Assembly: GCA_040751755.1 (NCBI GenBank)
Contig: JBFMHC010000025.1
Coordinates: forward strand, 105,424-169,423
Reading direction: 5' to 3'
From: PFJX01 sp040751755
GTDB taxonomy: Bacteria; Pseudomonadota; Gammaproteobacteria; Burkholderiales; Thiobacillaceae
Length of the DNA stretch: 64,000 nt
Shown here one piece after another: positions 50,065 through 63,391 of this stretch. The position numbers and the translations under genes were made by a program. A model generated the notes under the pieces. The model did not search any database. It was not told the origin of the DNA and was given only the letters and a program-made list of their open reading frames with translations. Within the stretch, counting starts at the first letter, position 1. Each line of letters begins with the position of its first letter.

Positions 50065-50429
50065 CGCGGCAGCAGGCGGTCGATCAGCGCCAGCAGTTCG
50101 TCCGGGTCCACCGGTTTCGCCAGCCCGGCGGTGGCGCCCAGGCCTTGCGCCATGTCCAGGTATTCCGCGCGCCCCAGCCGGCCGCCGCCGGAGATGGCGA
50201 TCACGGGAAGGCCGGGCGTGTTGCGGCCGATATCCAGGATCAGCTCGATCCCGTCGGCCTCCGGCATGACGATGTCGGTGATGACGAGGTCGAACGCCTC
50301 CGTCGCCATCAGGCTCAGCGCCTGCGCGCCGTCCGTCGCCTCGACCACCTGGTGGCCGGCGCGGTGCAGGTATTTGCCGAGGGCGTAGCGCACGTCGACG
50401 TCGTCATCCACCAGCAGGATCTTGGCCAA
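50061..50429 (-). CDS. Single-domain response regulator (CheY-like)
   Basis: A 122-residue receiver domain with no output domain. Acidic residues are in LLVDDDVDVR, the phospho-acceptor Asp in DLVITDIVMPEADG, and the switch Lys in GLAKPVDPDEL. It is the downstream gene of a sensor kinase on the same strand, 25 bases away, so it is the probable phosphorylation partner. Output must be through protein interaction. Confidence 0.88.
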   Translation of the reverse strand: MAKILLVDDDVDVRYALGKYLHRAGHQVVEATDGAQALSLMATEAFDLVITDIVMPEADGIELILDIGRNTPGLPVIAISGGGRLGRAEYLDMAQGLGATAGLAKPVDPDELLALIDRLLPR

Positions 50430-50454
50430 GCTCGTCCTCCGTCTCGAAATGCCG

Positions 50455-51984
50455 TCACGCCGCCGGCGGCGCGGCGCGCTCGTCCGGCGCGGGCAGCAGC
50501 GGCAGGAAGATGTCGAATCGCGTGCCGACGCCGGGCTGGCTAGTCACGACGATGTCGCCGCCCGCCTGGCTCACGCTGCCGTAGGTCACCGACAGGCCCA
50601 GTCCCGTGCCCTTGCCCACCGCCTTGGTGGTGAAGAAGGGCTCGAAGATATGGTCTAGCACGTCCTCGGGGATGCCGCAGCCCTCGTCGGCGATGCCGAG
50701 GCGGGCGTAGTCGCCCGCCTCCAGGCGTACCGGCACGCCGTCGGCGAGGCCGTCCTCCACCCGCACCCGGTCCAGGTGGACGCGGATCTCGCCGCTGCGC
50801 CCCTGCATGGCGTCCACGGCGTTGCCGAGCAGGTTGAACAGCATGGTGTCGATGTCCGCCTCGCTTTCCGGCACCCAGGCCGCATCGAGGCCGATGTGCG
50901 GCCGCAGGGCGAGGGTGGCGGGGAGGGTGGCGGTGGCGATGGAGAGGGTGCGGCGCAGGGCGCCCACCAGCTCGCAATGTCCCGACGCGGCCGTCTCGGT
51001 GGTGCGCGAGAAGGCCAGGACCTCCTTGAGCAGGCGCGAGGCCTTCTCGCCGGACGCCTGGATGCGCGCCAGGTCCTCGCGTTGCTCGCTGCCCTCCGGC
51101 GCGTCCTGCTTGAGCATCTTGCTCAGGGTGATCACCGGCATGAGGAAATTGTTCACGGAATGGGCGATGCCGCCGAGCATCGTGCCCAGGGCCTCCATCT
51201 TCTGGTGCGCGGCCAGGCGGCCCTCGATGCGCTTGCGGCGTTCCACCTCGCGGGCGTTGTCGAGCGCCAGTCGTTCCGCCTGCAGGCGCGCATCGGCCTC
51301 GCGCTGCAGGAGGCGGATCAGGAACACGGAATAGGCGCCCATGACGACGATGCCCAGCAGGCCGAGCAGGACGATCTCGTTGCGCAGGTCGGTGATGTCC
51401 TGCGTGGTCTGCTCGAAGTCACGGTTGGCGGCCTCCTGCGCCTGCGACAGGGCCAGGTTGATCATCGCCAGGGCCTGCATCTCCAGGGCCTCGAAGCGCT
51501 CCTTGGCCGCGGCGATCTCCGCCACGGGCGCGTCGGCGCTGGCAAGGCCGATGATGTGCTCCGCCTGCCGCACCAGGCGGTCGCGCGCCGCGTCGATCGC
51601 CTCGATCCGGAAGGCGTCCGGCACCTTGCCGCCGTCGTGTTCGTACAGCGCCCGCAGGGCATACAGGGCGGCGCGGAATTCCTCGTCGCCTTCATGGATC
51701 AGATCGGCCTCCGTGTCGGCGGCCTTGCCGAGCGCGGTGGGCGCTTCATCCGTCTCCGCCGCCGCGCCCTGCGTCAGCTTGGCGACGATCAGCTCGGAGC
51801 TGGAGGACACCACGCGGAGGATGCCGAAGCGCATCTGTTCCAGGTAGCGCAACGCGGGCACGATGTGCGTCTGCATCTCCTCGTTGGCGTGCAAACTGCG
51901 ATGCGCGGCCTTGGCGCCGAACAGCACCGTCGCGAACAGCAGGCACAGGACCGCCCCGGTCGCCAGGTGGAGCCGGGCCTTCAT
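50455..51984 (-). CDS. Membrane sensor histidine kinase
   Basis: A 509-residue kinase. The N-terminal helix is LHLATGAVLCLLFATVLFGAKA, and a helical periplasmic domain of about 180 residues leads to a second helix near 212-235 (IVLLGLLGIVVMGAYSVFLI). The HisKA site is MLGGIAHSVNNFLMP, and the ATPase motifs are NLLGNAVDAMQG, GIADEGCGIPEDVLDHIFEPFFTTK and GKGTGLGLSVTYG. It is of the NtrB-like orthodox type. It is transcribed with the single-domain regulator downstream and lies 28 bases after glgP on the same strand. The stimulus is unknown. Confidence 0.88.
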   Translation of the reverse strand: MKARLHLATGAVLCLLFATVLFGAKAAHRSLHANEEMQTHIVPALRYLEQMRFGILRVVSSSSELIVAKLTQGAAAETDEAPTALGKAADTEADLIHEGDEEFRAALYALRALYEHDGGKVPDAFRIEAIDAARDRLVRQAEHIIGLASADAPVAEIAAAKERFEALEMQALAMINLALSQAQEAANRDFEQTTQDITDLRNEIVLLGLLGIVVMGAYSVFLIRLLQREADARLQAERLALDNAREVERRKRIEGRLAAHQKMEALGTMLGGIAHSVNNFLMPVITLSKMLKQDAPEGSEQREDLARIQASGEKASRLLKEVLAFSRTTETAASGHCELVGALRRTLSIATATLPATLALRPHIGLDAAWVPESEADIDTMLFNLLGNAVDAMQGRSGEIRVHLDRVRVEDGLADGVPVRLEAGDYARLGIADEGCGIPEDVLDHIFEPFFTTKAVGKGTGLGLSVTYGSVSQAGGDIVVTSQPGVGTRFDIFLPLLPAPDERAAPPAA

Positions 51985-52012
51985 GAGGTGCGGGCCGTCA
52001 TCGGCGGGGGCC

Positions 52013-54535
<2,523 letters not shown>

Positions 54536-54649
54536 GCTGATCGTGCGGCTGGAGTCGGATGGGAAAACAGGATACTGGCCGGGCCCGCGCTTGAAAATCG
54601 GAAAAACATCCCAGCCCCGGCTTGGGGCATGGTGCGGTGCATGTGGCGT

Positions 54650-55234
54650 TCAGCGGTCCGGGTATGCCCTGCGCAGGCGCTCCAGTTCGGCGCGGTAGCG
54701 CTCGCCGTCGCCGTAGTCGAAGAATTGGTGGTAGCGCTCGTGGGTCTGTGCCAGGCGGCGGGCGTGCTTGATCGGGCACCAGAACTGCTCGGTGCGGGCG
54801 ATCACCTCGCGCGCGTAGGCGATCAGGCCGTTGGCGTAGCTGCAGTAGGCGCAGTGCGCGCGCTCGATCCAGTTGAGGTAGGGCAGCAGGCCGCGGTCGA
54901 AGGCGAAATACTCGCCGCGCGGCACGCGCGGGATGCCGTAGACCGGGAAGCAGATCAGCTGGTACCCGCTCACCATGAGGTCGAGCAGCAGCAGCGGCAC
55001 GATGGCGGCGTAGATCACCGGCGCGGTGAGCACGTACAGCACCGGGGCCTCGAACAGGTAGCTCAGGCTGCCCCGGCGCAGGCGCCGCTGCATCGCCTTC
55101 ATCTCCCGCTCGAAGCGCACGCGATGGTTCTCGATGCGGTAACGGAACTCCGCGCGCTTGCTCTCGAGGTCGGCCTCGACCTCGGTCTCCAGCTCGTGGA
55201 TGCGGCGCAGGAGTTCTTCCATTCGGGCGTTCAT
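54650..55234 (-). CDS. Conserved membrane-associated protein of unknown function
   Basis: A 194-residue protein. It begins with a charged coiled-coil segment (MEELLRRIHELETEVEADLESKRAEFRYRIENH), followed by two adjacent hydrophobic stretches (FEAPVLYVLTAPVIYAAIVPLLLLDLMVSGYQLI). A conserved-looking soluble part follows with YLNWIERAHCAYCSYANGLIAYAREVIARTEQFWCPIKHARRL, including three cysteines. I recall similar proteins only as hypotheticals in Betaproteobacteria. ATG 55234 is chosen because the upstream 20 residues are low-quality. It is divergent from the SDR gene across a repeat. Confidence 0.7.
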   Translation of the reverse strand: MNARMEELLRRIHELETEVEADLESKRAEFRYRIENHRVRFEREMKAMQRRLRRGSLSYLFEAPVLYVLTAPVIYAAIVPLLLLDLMVSGYQLICFPVYGIPRVPRGEYFAFDRGLLPYLNWIERAHCAYCSYANGLIAYAREVIARTEQFWCPIKHARRLAQTHERYHQFFDYGDGERYRAELERLRRAYPDR

Positions 55235-55298
55235 CGGGCGCTCCGGGGTGACAGATGGGGGGATGGTACAGGGCGGGCCGGCGGCCCGCCGCATTACG

Positions 55299-55392
55299 CT
55301 CCACCCTCTCCCCCAGCCCCTCCCCCCTCGAGGGGGAGGGGAACCAAGTGCCTGCCTTGCTCCCTCGTCCTAGAGGGGAGAGGGTGGGGCGC
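55299..55392. repeat. C/G-rich palindromic repeats between divergent genes
   Basis: One copy is CCACCCTCTCCCCCAGCCCC and CTCCCCCCTCGAGGGGGAGGGG (55301-55342); a second, inverted and degenerate copy is TCCCTCGTCCTAGAGGGGAGAGGG (55361-55384). It occupies the gap between the unknown membrane protein and the SDR gene. Confidence 0.7.
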
Positions 55393-55421
55393 GCAGCACC
55401 CGCCATGCGAAAATCCGCGCC

Positions 55422-56270
55422 ATGAAGACCGACCCCAGCATCCTCATCACCGGCTGTTCCTCCGGCATCGGCCTCGCCGTCGCCAAGGGCCTGGCGGCGC
55501 GCGGCTGGCGCGTGTTCGCGAGCGCGCGCCGGCAGGACGACGTGGACGTGCTCGCCGCCATGGGCTTCGAGGCCCTGCGCCTCGATCTCGACGACTCGGC
55601 AAGCATTCAGGCGGCGGTGGCGGAAGTGCTCGGCCGCACCGGCGGCCGCCTCGACGCCCTGTTCAACAACGGTGGCTTCGGCCAGGTGGGCGCGGTCGAG
55701 GACCTCACGCGCGCGGCCCTGCGCGAGCAGTTCGAGACCAACCTGTTCGGCTGGGTGGAGCTCACCAACCTCGTCATCCCCGCCATGCGCGCCCAGGGCC
55801 ACGGCCGCATTGTCTTCAACAGCTCGGTGCTGGGCTACGCCGCCTTCCCCTACCGCGGCGCCTACACGGCGGCGAAGTTCGCCCTCGAGGGCATCGCCGA
55901 CACCCTGCGCCAGGAGCTGCGCGGCAGCGGCATCCACGTCAGCCTCGTGGAGCCGGGGCCGATCACCTCGCGCTTCCGCGAGAACTGCCTGCCGCATTTC
56001 GAGCGGCACATCGACTGGCAGGGCAGCGTGCACCGTGCCAGCTACGAACGGCAGCTGGAGCGCCTGCACAAGCCCGGCCCCGCCGCCCCCTTCACCCTGC
56101 CGCCGGAGGCGGTGCTGGCGAAGGTGGTGCATGCCCTGGAGAGCCCCCGCCCGCGGCCGCGCTACCCGGTCACCGTGCCGGCAGTGGCGTTCTGGTGGCT
56201 CAGGCGCGTGCTCTCCACGCGCTGGATGGACCGCGTGCTCATCAAGGCCTCGGGCGGGGGAGGGCGCTAG
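55422..56270 (+). CDS. Short-chain dehydrogenase/reductase
   Basis: A 282-residue classical SDR. The dinucleotide motif is ILITGCSSGIGLAVAKGLA at the N-terminus, followed by ALFNNGGFGQVG, the catalytic Ser in VFNSSVLGYAAFPYRGAY, and the YxxxK pair in AYTAAKFALEG. After PGPITSRF, a C-terminal extension ends in an unusual aromatic stretch (VAFWWLRRVLSTRWMDRVLIKA) that could associate with the membrane. The substrate is unknown. It is upstream of the RlmN-like gene, with a repeat between them. Confidence 0.88.
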   Translation: MKTDPSILITGCSSGIGLAVAKGLAARGWRVFASARRQDDVDVLAAMGFEALRLDLDDSASIQAAVAEVLGRTGGRLDALFNNGGFGQVGAVEDLTRAALREQFETNLFGWVELTNLVIPAMRAQGHGRIVFNSSVLGYAAFPYRGAYTAAKFALEGIADTLRQELRGSGIHVSLVEPGPITSRFRENCLPHFERHIDWQGSVHRASYERQLERLHKPGPAAPFTLPPEAVLAKVVHALESPRPRPRYPVTVPAVAFWWLRRVLSTRWMDRVLIKASGGGGR

Positions 56271-56308
56271 GGTGGAGAGGGTGCTGGGCGAGCTGGTGGG
56301 GCAGGATG

Positions 56309-56400
56309 CGTTGCTCCCTCACCCCGGCCCTCTCCCGGAGGGAGAGGGAGCAGATATTCCCCTCCCCCCCTGGGGGAGGGGTAGGGGAGAGGGAGCAACG
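56309..56400. repeat. Inverted C/G-rich repeats before the RlmN-like gene
   Basis: Copies TCCCTCACCCCGGCCCTCTCCC with GGAGGGAGAGGGAG (56315-56352) and CCCCTCCCCCCCTGGGGGAGGGG with TAGGGGAGAGGGAG (56358-56394) lie directly before the conserved part of the next gene and are in an open frame with it. Confidence 0.75.
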
Positions 56401-56406
56401 CCTCAA

Positions 56407-57426
56407 TTGCCACCCCGCCCGCGCATCGCCGATCTTCGCGAACGTCTGCGCGAGCTGGGCGCCAACCCCAGGCACGAGTACCGCGTGCTGCGCGCCTGGG
56501 TCCAGCGCGCCTCGCTGGACACGCGCCATCGCAAGGCGGAGGACTTCCTGCCCAAGGCGGTGCGCGAGGCCCTGCCCGGGCTGATGGCGGAGCTGGAAGG
56601 CCTGCTGCGCACGCGTGCCGAGGTGCCGGGCGCGGACGGCTCGGCGCGCCTGCTCCTGGAGCTGCCGGACGGGCAGGGCGTGGAGAGCGTGCTGCTGCCG
56701 CGTGACGGCCTGTGCGTCTCCACCCAGGTGGGCTGCGCAGTCGGCTGCACCTTCTGCATGACCGGACGCGAGGGCCTCAAGCGCCAGCTCGGCAGCGCCG
56801 AGATCGTCGCCCAGGTGGTGATGGCGCGCGCGCGCCGGCCGGTGAAGAAGGTGGTGTTCATGGGCATGGGCGAGCCGGCGCACAACCTGGACAACGTCCT
56901 GGAGGCGATCGACCTGCTCGGCAAGGAGGGCGGCATCGGCCACAAGAACCTGGTGTTCTCGACGGTGGGCGACCCGCGCGTGTTCGAGCGCCTGCCGCAA
57001 TGCGAGGTGAAGCCGGCCCTGGCGCTGTCCCTGCACAGCACGCGCGCCGAGCTGCGCGCGCGGCTGCTGCCCAACGCGCCGCGCATCGACCCCGAGGAAC
57101 TGGTGGAACTGGGCGAGCGCTACGCGCGCGCCACCGGCTATCCCATCCAGTACCAGTGGACCCTGCTGGCGGGCGTGAACGACGGCGAGGAGGAGGTGGA
57201 GGCGATCGCGCGCCTGCTCGCCGGCAAGTACGCGATGATGAACTTCATCCCCTACAACACCGTGCCGGAGCTGGGCTACCAGCGGCCGGACTGGGCGCAC
57301 GCCTCCAGGCTGGCCGGCATGCTGCACCAGCGCGGCATCGTCGCGCGCCTGCGCGATTCCGCCGGCCAGGACATCGACGGCGGCTGCGGCCAGCTGCGCG
57401 CGCGCCTGGCGCCGGCGCGGCCCTGA
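56407..57426 (+). CDS. RlmN/Cfr-family radical-SAM RNA methyltransferase
   Basis: About 339 residues from TTG 56407. The cluster motif CAVGCTFCMTG is of the RlmN type. Further motifs are VVFMGMGEPAHNLDNVLEAIDLL, LALSLHSTRAELRARLLPNAP, YQWTLLAGVNDGEEE, MMNFIPYNTVPELGY, and the distal RDSAGQDIDGGCGQL, which contains the second, methyl-carrying Cys. It methylates adenine in rRNA or tRNA by family. The N-terminus is shorter than E. coli RlmN, so it may be a paralogue rather than the housekeeping enzyme. No ATG exists near the conserved start. An in-frame GTG at 56272 would translate the repeat into 45 extra residues. Confidence 0.82.
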   Translation: MPPRPRIADLRERLRELGANPRHEYRVLRAWVQRASLDTRHRKAEDFLPKAVREALPGLMAELEGLLRTRAEVPGADGSARLLLELPDGQGVESVLLPRDGLCVSTQVGCAVGCTFCMTGREGLKRQLGSAEIVAQVVMARARRPVKKVVFMGMGEPAHNLDNVLEAIDLLGKEGGIGHKNLVFSTVGDPRVFERLPQCEVKPALALSLHSTRAELRARLLPNAPRIDPEELVELGERYARATGYPIQYQWTLLAGVNDGEEEVEAIARLLAGKYAMMNFIPYNTVPELGYQRPDWAHASRLAGMLHQRGIVARLRDSAGQDIDGGCGQLRARLAPARP

Positions 57427-58731
57427 TCAGAAACGGTTGGTGAAGCGGTAGCCGCGCGGCAGGGCCAGGGTGTCGGCCCAGATGTTGTGCGCCCAGCCGC
57501 GCAGGTATTCCATCTCCTTCGCGCTCTCGTGCTCGGACACGCCGCTGCCCGGCTGCACCTCCATGGACTTGCTGGCGGGGTCGTAGCGGAACACGGTGGC
57601 GACGTGGAAGGCGGCCTGGTCGCTGCCCAGCGAGTAGCAGGTGCTGGTGAGCACCGGCGCGGGGTCGGGCTGGCGGCCGGCGAAGATCTCGCCCAGGGCC
57701 CAGGCGCACAGCTTGCCGCCGTTGTTGGCGAGCGCCGCGGCCTTCGACAGGTTGGAGAGGATGGCGTCGCCGAGGATGTGCACCTTGGGTACATTCAGGG
57801 ACTCGAAACTCAGGTAGTCGACCGGGCACCACATGCCGTCGTCGCCGGTGCGCGCGCCGATCCCGGCGGTGATGGCGCCGGCGCGCATGGGCGGCACCAG
57901 GTTGATGACGTCGCCCTTCACGTCGTCGAACTCGCTGCTCACCTTCATCGCCTTCGCGTCCAGCGCGGTGACGCGGTTGCCGGGGCGGTAGTCGATGATC
58001 CCCTTGTCCGTGCCGAAGCCGTAGTACTTCTCCCAGGCGGCGGTGAACAGCGCCTTCTTCGAGACGATGCCGTCGTTGGCGTCGAGCACGACGATCTTGC
58101 TCTTCGGCTTGTGCCGCTTCAGGTATTGCGCCACCAGGGAGATGCGCTCGTAGGGCGCGGGCGGGCAGCGGAACGGCGCCATGGGGATGGCGATCACGAA
58201 CACGCCGCCGTCGCGCATCGCCTCCAGCTGTTTGCGCAGCACGCCGGTCTGTTCCGGGCCGGCCTTCCAGGCATGCTTGACCACCTGCTGCGCCGCCGCG
58301 TCGTAGCCCTCCACCTGGTCGAACATCAGCTCCACGCCGGGCGACAGGATCAGCCGGTCGTAGGCGAAGGTGTGGCCGCCGGCGGTGGCGACCGTGCGCC
58401 TCTCGGGGTCGATGCGCATCACCGTGTCCGGCACGAAGCGGTCCACCCGGGCCTTGAGGTAGTCGTAGGGGAAGGTGATGTCGCGCAGCCGGTTCATGCC
58501 GCCGATCACCGTGTTGGACATGGGGCAGGAGATGAATTTCGGGTTCGGCTCGATCAGCGTCACCTCGACCTGCGGCTCCCAGCGCTTGAGGTAGCGCGCG
58601 CAGGCCGCACCGCCGTAGCCGGCGCCGACGATCACCACGCGGGGGCGGGCACGCGTGGTCTGCGCGCGGGCGACGGGGCTGAGGGCGAGGGCGCCGGAGG
58701 CGAGGAGGAAGTCGCGACGGTCTGGGCTCAT
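57427..58731 (-). CDS. FccB/SoxF-like flavoprotein (sulfide dehydrogenase flavin subunit family)
   Basis: A 434-residue exported flavoprotein. The N-terminus SPDRRDFLLASGALALSP is a twin-arginine-like signal. The FAD motif is VVIVGAGYGGAACARYLKR, followed by the redox Cys region ISCPMSNTVIGG, AYDRLILSPGVE, and the second active Cys in GMWCPVDY. The C-terminal FCSD domain is RGWAHNIWADTLALPRGYRFTNRF. The usual cytochrome subunit (FccA) is not adjacent; a cupin gene precedes it by 19 bases in the same unit. It probably oxidises sulfide in the periplasm with another cytochrome. ATG 58731 is chosen over an upstream frame extension because it gives the export signal. Confidence 0.88.
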   Translation of the reverse strand: MSPDRRDFLLASGALALSPVARAQTTRARPRVVIVGAGYGGAACARYLKRWEPQVEVTLIEPNPKFISCPMSNTVIGGMNRLRDITFPYDYLKARVDRFVPDTVMRIDPERRTVATAGGHTFAYDRLILSPGVELMFDQVEGYDAAAQQVVKHAWKAGPEQTGVLRKQLEAMRDGGVFVIAIPMAPFRCPPAPYERISLVAQYLKRHKPKSKIVVLDANDGIVSKKALFTAAWEKYYGFGTDKGIIDYRPGNRVTALDAKAMKVSSEFDDVKGDVINLVPPMRAGAITAGIGARTGDDGMWCPVDYLSFESLNVPKVHILGDAILSNLSKAAALANNGGKLCAWALGEIFAGRQPDPAPVLTSTCYSLGSDQAAFHVATVFRYDPASKSMEVQPGSGVSEHESAKEMEYLRGWAHNIWADTLALPRGYRFTNRF

Positions 58732-58750
58732 GGGCGGAGAGGGGGTTCGT

Positions 58751-59047
58751 TCAGATGATGCAGCATGCCGGAGACAGGGCGTCCGAGCGATAGTGCCGAC
58801 GCACCAGTTCATGCACCTGCCAGCGGCACTGGCCGGCGGGGATGACGACGAGGTCGCCCGCGTTCACCGTCACCGGCGCCTCGCCCGCGATGCTCAGGGT
58901 GGCGCGGCCGGCGAGGAAGTAGCTCCGCTCGGCGTCGTCATAGCTCAGGGTGCGCTCGCCCTCGGCGTCCTTCCAGGTGGGCCAGCCGTGCACCCCCAGT
59001 TCGGTCTGGCGGGTCTGCGGGATGTTGCGTTCGACGAGGATGGGCAT
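58751..59047 (-). CDS. Small cupin-domain protein
   Basis: A 98-residue single cupin barrel. The core is GERTLSYDDAERSYFLAGRATLSIAG, then VTVNAGDLVVIPAGQCRWQVHELVRRHYR, resembling the DUF861/EutQ-like cupins. Several of the usual metal ligands are not evident. It is cotranscribed with the FccB-like gene, which starts 19 bases downstream. A role in sulfur-compound sensing or binding is only a guess from context. ATG 59047 is chosen; an earlier start adds ten residues. Confidence 0.75.
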   Translation of the reverse strand: MPILVERNIPQTRQTELGVHGWPTWKDAEGERTLSYDDAERSYFLAGRATLSIAGEAPVTVNAGDLVVIPAGQCRWQVHELVRRHYRSDALSPACCII

Positions 59048-59270
59048 GCGGATGGGGCAAGAGATGACGATCCCCACATGTTAATGCGCGATACCGGAAA
59101 TTGCGCCCCGCATGGTTCCTAATGTCATGGGTGGAATTTAGGGCAATCCTTGATTTGGATCGTGTCTAAAATTTCCTCGGCCACTATATTCAACCAATCC
59201 ATCCGGGATCGGATGCTTCTTCAATTGCGGTACCGCCGATGCCGCATGTTCAATCCGAATTGAGGCCCTG

Positions 59271-60185
59271 ATGTCCTTCGTCAAAGCAGACAAGACTATC
59301 CTGACCCGCGATGCGTTGACCGCGGTGCGCGAACTCGACCGCGCCATCCTCGCGCACACCACCTGGCTGAAGCAGTTGCACGCCAGCCTGATCTGCAAGA
59401 CGCCCCACAACGCCCAGAACACCCTGTCGGATGCCCACCGGCACTGCGAATTCGGGCAGTGGTTCTATGGCCCCTCGATGGACAAGTTTCGCGCCGACCC
59501 GGCTTGCCAGCGCATTCATGAGGTACACAAGGACATGCACGATGCGGCCCGGGTCATGCTGGGCAACCACGACGCCGAGCAGCACGTGCAATTGCATGAC
59601 TACGAACGCTTCATGGATCTGGCGATCCAGTTCAAACAGGATGTGCGCAACTACCAGTTCCAGCTCATCAGCCAGGTCTGCACCGTGGATCAACTGACCG
59701 GCGCCTGGAACCGCTATGCCATGGCCATGAAGCTCACCGAGGAGATGGAGCGAACGCAGCGCGGTGGCCAGCCTTGCGCCCTGTGCATGATGGATCTGGA
59801 CCACTTCAAGCAGGTGAACGATACGCATGGCCACCACGCGGGGGACGAGGTCCTGCAAGCGGTGGTCGGCGTGGTGCGTGAGGAATTGCGCAGCTATGAC
59901 AGCGTGTGCCGCTTCGGCGGCGAGGAATTCCTCATCCTGTTGCCGAATACCGACCTGGCGCAGGCCGAGGCGCTGCTCAACCGGCTGCGCGAGAAACTCA
60001 TGGCGACGCCGGTGCGCCTGCCCAGCGGGCAATCCCTGACGCTGACTGCCTCCTTCGGGGTCGCGCTGCTGATGCGCGACGTGGTGCTCGAGGAGGTGCT
60101 GGAGCAGTCCGATCACGCGCTGCTCGCCGCCAAGGCGCAGGGGCGCAACCGCGTGTGCATCTGGGACGTCGGGCCCCGGGGCTGA
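59271..60185 (+). CDS. dgcZ: Zinc-sensing diguanylate cyclase, DgcZ-like (CZB-GGDEF)
   Basis: A 304-residue protein. The N-terminal CZB domain has His29, Cys59, His86 and His90, with the same 30/27/4 spacing as the zinc ligands of E. coli DgcZ (His22, Cys52, His79, His83). The C-terminal GGDEF domain has an intact active site (RFGGEEFLILLP), the metal Asp in MMDLDHFKQVND, and an inhibitory RxxD site (RSYD) five residues upstream. It makes c-di-GMP, and activity should fall with zinc binding. The gap before it (59048-59270) is AT-rich and holds no recognised gene, only TTGATTTGGATCG, a poor FNR-like match. Confidence 0.92.
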   Translation: MSFVKADKTILTRDALTAVRELDRAILAHTTWLKQLHASLICKTPHNAQNTLSDAHRHCEFGQWFYGPSMDKFRADPACQRIHEVHKDMHDAARVMLGNHDAEQHVQLHDYERFMDLAIQFKQDVRNYQFQLISQVCTVDQLTGAWNRYAMAMKLTEEMERTQRGGQPCALCMMDLDHFKQVNDTHGHHAGDEVLQAVVGVVREELRSYDSVCRFGGEEFLILLPNTDLAQAEALLNRLREKLMATPVRLPSGQSLTLTASFGVALLMRDVVLEEVLEQSDHALLAAKAQGRNRVCIWDVGPRG

Positions 60186-60238
60186 CGGCCCATTTCACTG
60201 CCCCACGGCTTGCGGAGTCGCGCCTCAGAGGTAAGCGC

Positions 60239-63289
<3,051 letters not shown>

Positions 63290-63391
63290 GGCGGCGCGAG
63301 GTCGGTCAGGTGGGCGAGGCGGTGCATGGCGGCGGATTATATCGAAAGTAATATAAGACCATGCCGCCAGGAAGGCATTACGGCCGCGCGT

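Noticed and set aside
59149..59162. FNR box before the dgcZ-like gene (TTGATTTGGATCGT)
   Set aside because: The right arm has two mismatches, and the gene is not expected to be FNR-dependent.
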